From: Clostridia bacterium
GTDB taxonomy: Bacteria > Bacillota > Clostridia > Christensenellales > UBA1242
DNA length: 5,189 bases
NCBI GenBank assembly: GCA_016290255.1
Contig: JAEETG010000018.1
Coordinates: forward strand, 1 to 5,189
Direction: 5' to 3'
The position numbers were made by a program, and so were the translations under genes. Numbering within the stretch: position 1 is the first letter of the stretch; each line of letters starts with the position of its first letter. The notes beneath the pieces were generated by a model. It made no database searches, had not been told where the DNA came from, and worked only from the letters and a program-made list of their open reading frames with translations. Of the stretch, positions 1 to 4,621 are shown piece by piece.

Positions 1-1
1 A

Positions 2-211
2 TACAACGTTGTTTTGAAAGGACTTAAAGCTGATGCAAGCAAAGTTCAAGTTATCAAAGTTGTTAAAGAAGTTAGCGGACTTGGTCTTGGAGAAGCAAAA
101 GCATTGGTTGAAGGTGCACCAAAGACAGTTAAAGAAAACGTCCCAACAGAAGAAGCTAAAGAACTTCAAAAGAAACTTGAAGAAGCTGGCGCTGAAGTTG
201 AACTTGCTTAA
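2..211 (+). CDS. rplL: 50S ribosomal protein L7/L12, C-terminal part (5' end outside window)
   Basis: L7/L12 forms the multimeric stalk of the large ribosomal subunit, and its C-terminal domain recruits the translation GTPases EF-Tu, EF-G, IF2 and RF3. Sixty-nine codons are visible, from YNVVLKGL to the end GAEVELA and a TAA stop. They cover essentially the whole globular C-terminal domain. The diagnostic stretch [15 protein letters not shown], followed by the KENVPTEEA helix region, is the conserved GTPase-factor-binding surface of the family. The N-terminal dimerisation domain and hinge lie before the window, so the gene is cut by the window edge and is not broken. It ends in a strong terminator and is not followed by rpoB. 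Upstream rplJ is expected from family knowledge but is not visible. Confidence 0.97.
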   Translation, partial: YNVVLKGLKADASKVQVIKVVKEVSGLGLGEAKALVEGAPKTVKENVPTEEAKELQKKLEEAGAEVELA

Positions 212-233
212 TTATTTAGGTTTAACTGACAAT

Positions 234-273
234 AAAGAAAAGAACTTACACTGTGGAGTAAGTTCTTTTCTTT
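234..273 (+). terminator. Rho-independent terminator after rplL
   Basis: A perfect 16-bp inverted repeat (234-249 pairing with 258-273) encloses an 8-nt loop, 22 bases after the rplL stop. The ascending arm is A/G-rich, so the descending arm ends in a T-rich stretch that can serve as the release tract. It should end the ribosomal-protein transcript here and insulate the next gene. Confidence 0.9.
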
Positions 274-307
274 GTTTATAAGGCTTTGTTGGGAATATGT
301 AAACAAA

Positions 308-336
308 TTGACTTTTTTGTGAATTTGTGATATAAT
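308..336 (+). promoter_or_regulatory. Sigma-A-type promoter of the helical-protein gene
   Basis: The -35 element TTGACT (308-313) and the -10 element TATAAT (331-336) are separated by exactly 17 bases. A TG dinucleotide at 328-329 makes this an extended -10. Two further TATAAT hexamers (336-341 and 343-348) overlap downstream but lack a matching -35. Transcription is expected to start near position 343, giving a leader of about 19 nt before the ATG at 362. Confidence 0.87.
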
Positions 337-348
337 ATAATATATAAT

Positions 349-355
349 GAGGGGG
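349..355 (+). promoter_or_regulatory. Ribosome binding site that decides the start at 362
   Basis: The purine run GAGGGGG sits six bases before ATG 362. It overlaps the alternative ATG at 347, which therefore has no usable ribosome binding site of its own. Confidence 0.75.
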
Positions 356-361
356 CAAAAA

Positions 362-1660
362 ATGGAAAAAAAGAAAAAAATAGAAGTTGTGAAAGATTAT
401 TTACAAAAAAGAGTATTGTTGAAAGATGCTCAAAATGGAAGTCTAGCCTCAGCTTATTCATATATTCATGATTTTGGAGAAGAAAATCCAGAAAAAGCAA
501 AGCAAATGGCTGAAATCATTATCAACAATTGGCAAAATGGTAATCAAAAGAGAGACATATCTTTTGACAAGATTTTGGAAGTTGCAGAAAAATATTCTTT
601 GGAAGGAAAACTTGAAAATGACATCAAAGAAATTGTTCAATCTGTTGAAAAGTTTACCAAAAATGAATATGCTCTCAGTATTTTTAGTTATGTTTTTAAA
701 AGAAACAAAACAATGAAAAAAGAATATGAGATTTTGGAAAATGTTATGATTGACACAATTTTCGGTCATGATGGAATGAAACATGTTAATCTTGCATATT
801 ATTTGTCACTTTTGGAGGAAAATAACCTAAAAGTCAGTGACAAAGCATACGAAAAAATTGTGAATGATAAATATAATGTGTCTAAGATATTAACATTATG
901 GAATAGTTATCCTCATGTTATGGATTATAGACAAGTTTTTCGTGATAAATTGCAAAATCTACGTGAAGAAAAGGGAAAAAATAATTCACAATATAATAAT
1001 GACAAAATGAGCGATTTGATTGAATCATACCTAAGGCACAATGTTTTTGACGAAGAAGAAACCAAAGGCCTCATAAGAACAACAATGGAGACAGCTGGAT
1101 TGGAAAAAGTGCAAAGATACATTGTTTGGCAAATGAGTTATGACAACTGGGATGTTGAAAAATATGGAATTACACTCAAAATTTTGGAAGATTGTGTTGT
1201 TAGGGGTAAAATGGATGATTATGCAAGCCAAGTGGCACAAATTGATGGCATTGACGCAAAAAGAATTGAAAAAATGGTTTTGGCAGAAAAAGACTTTGAT
1301 AGGTGCTATGAATATGCTATGAATGTGAAAGGTGCAGACCTTCAAAAGTTTATGGATGTTATGATGGAGAATGTTCCATCTGTTTCAGTTGAAACTGTTA
1401 GTAGGCAAGATGCTTATTCAACACTTGTTGCTGGGGAGAGAATGGCGCAACAAATGTATGATGTTTTGCCAAGCAACGAAATATCAGAAGATAGAATTCA
1501 TGCACAAATGGTTCACATGCAAAATCGCGAAATTGAAAGGGCAGAAAACCGTATTAATGGCATTCACAAAAAGATAAGAGATGTTTCAGCAAAGCTAAAT
1601 GAGCAAAAAGAGCGTGAGCAATTAAAAGAGAACAAAAAAGAAATGATGGCACAAGCATAA
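362..1660 (+). CDS. Unidentified all-helical protein with C-terminal coiled coil (432 aa)
   Basis: I do not recognise this protein. It is strongly charged (K/E/D-rich) with no signal peptide or membrane segment, so it is probably cytoplasmic. The predicted character is helical throughout. Residues about 285-350 hold two degenerate repeat units of about 28 residues, seen as IDGIDAKRIEKMVLA (G at 296) and VKGADLQKFMDVMME (G at 324), which suggests an alpha-solenoid. The last 50 residues or so (from about 383) are rich in E, K, R and N with heptad-like spacing and look like a coiled coil. The start at 362 is chosen because GAGGGGG (349-355) lies six bases before it. The in-frame ATG at 347 would place that ribosome binding site inside the gene and would lie only a few bases after the predicted transcription start. 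The gene has its own promoter and terminator. A scaffold or protein-interaction role is possible but is inference only. Confidence 0.88.
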   Translation: MEKKKKIEVVKDYLQKRVLLKDAQNGSLASAYSYIHDFGEENPEKAKQMAEIIINNWQNGNQKRDISFDKILEVAEKYSLEGKLENDIKEIVQSVEKFTKNEYALSIFSYVFKRNKTMKKEYEILENVMIDTIFGHDGMKHVNLAYYLSLLEENNLKVSDKAYEKIVNDKYNVSKILTLWNSYPHVMDYRQVFRDKLQNLREEKGKNNSQYNNDKMSDLIESYLRHNVFDEEETKGLIRTTMETAGLEKVQRYIVWQMSYDNWDVEKYGITLKILEDCVVRGKMDDYASQVAQIDGIDAKRIEKMVLAEKDFDRCYEYAMNVKGADLQKFMDVMMENVPSVSVETVSRQDAYSTLVAGERMAQQMYDVLPSNEISEDRIHAQMVHMQNREIERAENRINGIHKKIRDVSAKLNEQKEREQLKENKKEMMAQA

Positions 1661-1672
1661 AAATTTTTAACG

Positions 1673-1704
1673 AAAAAGAGCGTGATTTTTCATGCTCTTT
1701 TTTT
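1673..1704 (+). terminator. Rho-independent terminator after the helical-protein gene
   Basis: A 13-bp stem (1673-1685 with 1690-1702, one G-U pair) closes a TTTT loop. The descending arm runs into a T tract that ends at 1704. It lies 12 bases after the TAA stop, and the promoter of the next gene begins only a few bases later. Confidence 0.88.
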
Positions 1705-1711
1705 AAAAGTA

Positions 1712-1720
1712 TGATATAAT
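1712..1720 (+). promoter_or_regulatory. Extended -10 promoter of the Smr-like gene (predicted leaderless)
   Basis: TGATATAAT gives a consensus -10 (1715-1720) with the TG extension at 1712-1713. No convincing -35 is seen, because the region at the right distance is the terminator stem and T tract. The -10 ends six bases before ATG 1727, so transcription should begin at or within a base or two of the start codon. Confidence 0.75.
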
Positions 1721-1726
1721 AAAGTT

Positions 1727-2071
1727 ATGGAATACAAAACACTAAACCTAAAAGAATTTATGCCAAGCGTTGATCAAGCACTAAAAATGATTGAACTTGA
1801 AATTGAACTCTCCAAAAAAGAGGGCATAAAAGTTTTAAAAATAATTCATGGTTATGGTTCAAACGGCGTTGGGGGAGAAATTAAAAAATCACTCAAAACA
1901 TGGTCTCAAATTTGCCTCAGAAAAAAGCTGTTTGTGAGCTTTTTGCGTGGAGAAGAGTTCCTAAATGAAGACAAAATGAAAGAGATTAAAGCAATTTGCC
2001 CAGAAGTTGTTGGCGACATAGACCTCTTTCACGCAAACCCAGGTCTAAGCCTAATTGTTATTCAAAAATAA
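1727..2071 (+). CDS. Small stand-alone Smr-like domain protein (114 aa)
   Basis: Smr (small MutS-related) domains are nucleic-acid-binding or nicking modules, found at the C-terminus of MutS2 and as stand-alone proteins. Here the whole protein is about one domain long. An N-terminal beta strand (TLNLKEF) leads into a helix (residues about 14-32). A second strand follows with IIHGYGSNG (H41, G42, G44, G47), matching the family's HGxGxG region, and then a helix (GGEIKKSLKTW). The C-terminal NPGLSLIVIQK fits the closing strand. The usual LDLHG motif near the N-terminus is replaced by LNLKEF, with no His, so nuclease activity is doubtful. An in-frame TGA at 1712-1714 and the lack of any ATG, GTG or TTG between it and 1727 fix this as the most upstream start. 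There is no Shine-Dalgarno sequence. The DNA or RNA target is unknown. Confidence 0.8.
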   Translation: MEYKTLNLKEFMPSVDQALKMIELEIELSKKEGIKVLKIIHGYGSNGVGGEIKKSLKTWSQICLRKKLFVSFLRGEEFLNEDKMKEIKAICPEVVGDIDLFHANPGLSLIVIQK

Positions 2072-2101
2072 AAAAAGAAGCAAATTTTTGCTTCTTTTTT
2101 A
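2070..2101. repeat. Terminator-hairpin repeat, copy 1 of 2
   Basis: These 32 bases are identical to 3353-3384. The unit is the near-palindromic hairpin centred on GAAGCAAATTTTTGCTTC with its flanking A and T runs. The identity stops at both sides (2069 differs from 3352, and 2102 from 3385). Confidence 0.85.
2071..2100. terminator. Shared bidirectional terminator between convergent genes
   Basis: A 13-bp perfect stem (2071-2083 with 2088-2100) and a 4-nt loop are flanked by an A run on one side and a T run on the other, so the hairpin can work in both directions. The TAA stop of the Smr-like gene (2069-2071) and that of the minus-strand radical SAM gene (2101-2099) each overlap one end of it. 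Confidence 0.9.
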
Positions 2102-3271
2102 GTTTTTTAAATCTTCTAGTGTTGAATAAAACATTGATTTTTCAGTTTGCGTTATTGGAATATTTTTTGCAGAAGCAATGGAGTTGTGGGTGTCTGTTGC
2201 AAAAAGAGATGGGGCAAGCACAACGCCATATTGTTTGCAGATTTTGTTTGATGCAACAAAAACATCATAAAGTTCTTTCCAACTTGGTTTTTGGATTTCT
2301 GGCAAAGCATAATAAGGTTCATATGGAGATAGGCAAGGTTGCACTTTGATTTTTGCCAAACTTTCAACTGCTTTTAGTGAACTATTCTTTGGTTCAAGGC
2401 CAACGATGATGTTTGAACGAACATTTCCTTCACCAAAGATTTTAACAGCTGTTTTTAGGCACAACAAATAGTTTTCTCTTCCAATTTTTGATTTGAATGG
2501 GGCATATTTTGCTAACAACTTTTTATCATATATTTCCATGTCAACAGCAACGGTTGTTACGCCTATTTGTTTTATTTTGTTTAAAAGTTTTTCATACTCT
2601 TCTTTAGGTGAATTATTTATATAACTTTTTGTTCCTCTAGGTGCAAACATATAATCAAAATTTTGAATACCTTGTTTTTTATAATAAGCAATAGTTTTTT
2701 CAAGTGTTTTTAAAATGTTTTCAAAATCGCTTTCCCTTGGGTTCCCTCCTGTGAAGAACAATCTTGTCACATTGCCTTTTTGTTTGATGATTTCATTAAC
2801 ATTTCTTTTGATATCTTCAAAAGATGGGGTGATGTAAGCAAGTTTATTTAAACCACAAAATTTGCAATCACCAACACAGCCACCAACGAGTGAAATCCTG
2901 ATTCTGTCACCATGAATTGCAACATATGAACATTCTGTTTGGTTTTTGCTAGGTTTTGAAACGCCAACATCTGAACAAACGGTTTTGTTGTTATATTTTA
3001 TTAAAAATTTACCATTAACTATGGAAAATGAATATTTTGATTTTTGATTGATGCCTGCGGTCACATATTCTCTGTTGTTTAGATATTGAGATTTTAAATC
3101 TTTCACATTTTTTTTGTTACCAAAAAGTTTCAGCATAAGGCCAGAGCAGGTGACATAGTCATTAAAAATAACACCACGAAGTTTTTGTTGTGTTTTTTCA
3201 TCAAGTTTAATTCCTTCTTGCAATAGGCGAGTTTTGAGTTTCATAACCTGTGTTTTGTTGTATGTTTCCAT
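2099..3271 (-). CDS. Radical SAM enzyme of unassigned subfamily (390 aa)
   Basis: Radical SAM enzymes use a [4Fe-4S] cluster to cleave S-adenosylmethionine and start radical chemistry. The cluster motif CX3CX2C is clear, in GGCVGDCKFCGL (C132, C136, C139). TGGNP (174-178) fits the SAM-binding GGE-type loop, and GNVRSNIIVGLEP lies in the later half of the barrel. About 115 residues come before the cluster domain, a long N-terminal extension. It contains C42, C99 and C114, whose role is unknown. The region after the barrel (CLSPYEPYY, then APSLFATDT) shows no second cysteine cluster. The layout recalls BioB/HydE-like enzymes, but I cannot name substrate or product. The ATG at 3271 has GAGGT (3283-3279) seven bases upstream and its own promoter. 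The TAA stop lies in the shared terminator. No neighbouring gene suggests a substrate peptide or a cofactor pathway. Confidence 0.93.
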   Translation of the reverse strand: METYNKTQVMKLKTRLLQEGIKLDEKTQQKLRGVIFNDYVTCSGLMLKLFGNKKNVKDLKSQYLNNREYVTAGINQKSKYSFSIVNGKFLIKYNNKTVCSDVGVSKPSKNQTECSYVAIHGDRIRISLVGGCVGDCKFCGLNKLAYITPSFEDIKRNVNEIIKQKGNVTRLFFTGGNPRESDFENILKTLEKTIAYYKKQGIQNFDYMFAPRGTKSYINNSPKEEYEKLLNKIKQIGVTTVAVDMEIYDKKLLAKYAPFKSKIGRENYLLCLKTAVKIFGEGNVRSNIIVGLEPKNSSLKAVESLAKIKVQPCLSPYEPYYALPEIQKPSWKELYDVFVASNKICKQYGVVLAPSLFATDTHNSIASAKNIPITQTEKSMFYSTLEDLKN

Positions 3272-3289
3272 TTTTTATACCTCATAATA

Positions 3290-3319
3290 ACTATATCACA
3301 ATAGGCGTAATAATTTCAA
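3290..3319 (-). promoter_or_regulatory. Promoter of the radical SAM gene
   Basis: On the minus strand, TTGAAA (3319-3314) and TATAGT (3295-3290) are 18 bases apart, with a TG extension of the -10 at 3298-3297. The start of transcription would fall near 3283, just at the GAGGT ribosome binding site (3283-3279), so the leader is very short. Confidence 0.72.
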
Positions 3320-3352
3320 ATAAATAATGCGGTTTCAATTAAATATATAAGA

Positions 3353-3384
3353 AAAAAAAGAAGCAAATTTTTGCTTCTTTTTTA
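3353..3384. repeat. Terminator-hairpin repeat, copy 2 of 2
   Basis: Identical over 32 bases to 2070-2101 and in the same orientation. The two copies bracket the radical SAM gene and its promoter. Confidence 0.85.
3354..3383 (-). terminator. Rho-independent terminator after the EEP-family gene
   Basis: A 13-bp perfect stem with a 4-nt loop begins three bases after the TAA stop of the minus-strand EEP-family gene. Read on the minus strand, it ends in a run of eight T residues (complement of 3352-3359). It separates this gene from the radical SAM promoter further along the same strand. Confidence 0.88.
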
Positions 3385-3386
3385 TG

Positions 3387-4520
3387 TTATAATAGTTCAA
3401 ATTTCATCATGGCAGGGTTGTGGTCGGAAAATTCAAAGTTTGTGTTGATGTTTTGCACAAGATTGATTTTCACATTGTCGGAGACCATGAATCCATCAAT
3501 AACAACAGTGTAATTCACAAGGTGAGTTTCATCTTCACTGAGTGTGTATGGAATGTCTGTTGAACGGCATGTTGGGCAGTTTGTTGTTTTTGCAAAAGAG
3601 AAATGCTCAGGCAAAGATGCTTCATCAATTTGAGCAACCCAATCTGGAACTTTCATTTCTGTTGGGAAAGTGTTAATTGAATCTGCAATGTCATGATTCC
3701 AGTCTCCGCCCGCAATAACATAGTTTCCCAAAGCGTATTCTGCTGCAACATAATCACTGAGCATTTTTAGTTGCTTTGCTCTGTAAACTCCACCTTTATC
3801 GTATGCACTCATGTGAAGGTTAATAAGCACCAAAAATTTGTCTGTTCCGCCAATTGGAAGCCTGTTCACGCTAAAGCATCTGTCTAAGTCAAAAAACTTT
3901 GTTGGGAAAGATTCATCAATTGGAAGAGATCTTCTAACAACTGAGTCAATTTTATACTTAGATAGAGTTGAAATTCCTGCATTAACAGCACCATGTGGGT
4001 TGGTTAGAGGGTAGAACAAAAAGCCAGAGTGGAAGTTTGATGTTTGCGATGAGGAATAACCTGTGAAAGCCTCTTGAATCATTTTGTATTGGTTAACTTT
4101 AAAACTTCTGTCTGCTTTTGTGTCAACCTCTTGGAAGAAAGCAAAGTCTGGGCTTTGTGCTTTAATCACATCAATTGCTCCATTTGTGTTGGTTAAAACT
4201 GTTTCCTTGTTTTTGGCCCTAGACCCAGTTCCGTTCACCTTTTTGCCGTTTTTATATTCTCCTGCATCCATAAAAAAACTAAAGTCGTGAGAATATGCAC
4301 CAAAACCAATATTATATGAGGTTATGGTGTATTCTTGTGATAAGTTTAAAAGAGATTCTTGATTGTTTTCAACAGTGATTTCTGTGTTGTCCGAAATTCT
4401 ATAATATTGACACACTAAATATAGAATGTAACCACCAAACGCAAGAACAATCACACCAATCACGGCCAAAAATCCAGCCAAAATTCTTAAAAATACTTTT
4501 TTCTTATTCATTAATAACAT
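3387..4520 (-). CDS. Membrane-anchored endonuclease/exonuclease/phosphatase-family protein (377 aa)
   Basis: This is an EEP-fold metal-dependent phosphodiesterase or nuclease (DNase I / exonuclease III / sphingomyelinase superfamily). After a short KKK-containing N-terminus, one hydrophobic helix (residues about 10-37) should hold it in the membrane with the catalytic domain outside. The family motifs occur in order: TSYNIGFG (N70), FFQEVD (E131), NLHMSAY (H236), AGGDWNHD (D273, N275), VIDGFMVSDN (D342) and FSDHNPAMM (D366, H367). The metal-binding and catalytic set is therefore complete. NCPTCRSTDIPY (C315, C318) adds a CXXC pair. The substrate (nucleic acid, phospholipid or other phosphodiester) cannot be told from sequence. 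AGGAGG (4529-4524) lies three bases from ATG 4520 and twelve from ATG 4511. Neither spacing is ideal, so the true start may be 4511 (374 aa). Confidence 0.92.
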   Translation of the reverse strand: MLLMNKKKVFLRILAGFLAVIGVIVLAFGGYILYLVCQYYRISDNTEITVENNQESLLNLSQEYTITSYNIGFGAYSHDFSFFMDAGEYKNGKKVNGTGSRAKNKETVLTNTNGAIDVIKAQSPDFAFFQEVDTKADRSFKVNQYKMIQEAFTGYSSSQTSNFHSGFLFYPLTNPHGAVNAGISTLSKYKIDSVVRRSLPIDESFPTKFFDLDRCFSVNRLPIGGTDKFLVLINLHMSAYDKGGVYRAKQLKMLSDYVAAEYALGNYVIAGGDWNHDIADSINTFPTEMKVPDWVAQIDEASLPEHFSFAKTTNCPTCRSTDIPYTLSEDETHLVNYTVVIDGFMVSDNVKINLVQNINTNFEFSDHNPAMMKFELL

Positions 4521-4523
4521 ATA

Positions 4524-4529
4524 CCTCCT
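4524..4529 (-). promoter_or_regulatory. Strong ribosome binding site of the EEP-family gene
   Basis: AGGAGG on the minus strand is a full Shine-Dalgarno match. It lies unusually close to ATG 4520 (3-nt gap) and rather far from ATG 4511 (12-nt gap), which leaves the start undecided between these two in-frame codons. Confidence 0.75.
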
Positions 4530-4535
4530 ATCATG

Positions 4536-4564
4536 AATATATAATAAATCATCAATTTTTCCAA
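4536..4564 (-). promoter_or_regulatory. Possible promoter of the EEP-family gene
   Basis: TTGGAA (4564-4559) and TATATT (4541-4536) on the minus strand are 17 bases apart. The predicted transcript would start at about 4529, right at the AGGAGG site. The alternative -10 TATTAT (4546-4541) has no good -35 partner. The stretch is very AT-rich, so chance matches are likely. Confidence 0.45.
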
Positions 4565-4586
4565 ATGATTTTCACAAAATTATTAA

Positions 4587-4617
4587 AAAAAGAAATGGAA
4601 AATTTCCATTTCTTTTT
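4587..4617 (-). terminator. Rho-independent terminator after the repetitive-protein gene
   Basis: A 14-bp perfect stem (4587-4600 with 4604-4617) and a 3-nt loop lie five bases after the TAA stop of the minus-strand gene to the right. The minus-strand exit side carries a run of seven T residues (complement of 4585-4591). It separates this gene from the EEP-family gene downstream. Confidence 0.87.
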
Positions 4618-4621
4618 ATTA

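Noticed and set aside
347..361. Upstream ATG at 347 as the start of the helical-protein gene
   Set aside because: The only good ribosome binding site (349-355) lies within these codons and is correctly spaced for ATG 362. The predicted transcription start near 343 leaves no room for initiation at 347.
458..784. Minus-strand open frame opposite the helical-protein gene (also those at 276-500, 925-1122 and 1031-1345)
   Set aside because: They are F/I/N-rich mirror images of a K/E-rich coding strand, without ribosome binding sites or recognisable motifs, and they lie within a well-supported gene.
362..2071. Toxin-antitoxin or defence pair formed by the helical protein and the Smr-like protein
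   Set aside because: The two genes are separated by a terminator and have separate promoters, and neither shows a toxin or defence-family motif.
1996..2349. Plus-strand open frame running from the Smr-like gene into the radical SAM gene
   Set aside because: It crosses the shared terminator, overlaps two genes with clear motifs, and has no family resemblance.
2070..3384. Insertion sequence or integron-like cassette defined by the two 32-bp repeats
   Set aside because: No transposase or integrase is present and no target-site duplication is seen. The repeats are functional-looking terminators, so the case rests only on their identity and is kept as a finding, not annotated as a mobile element.
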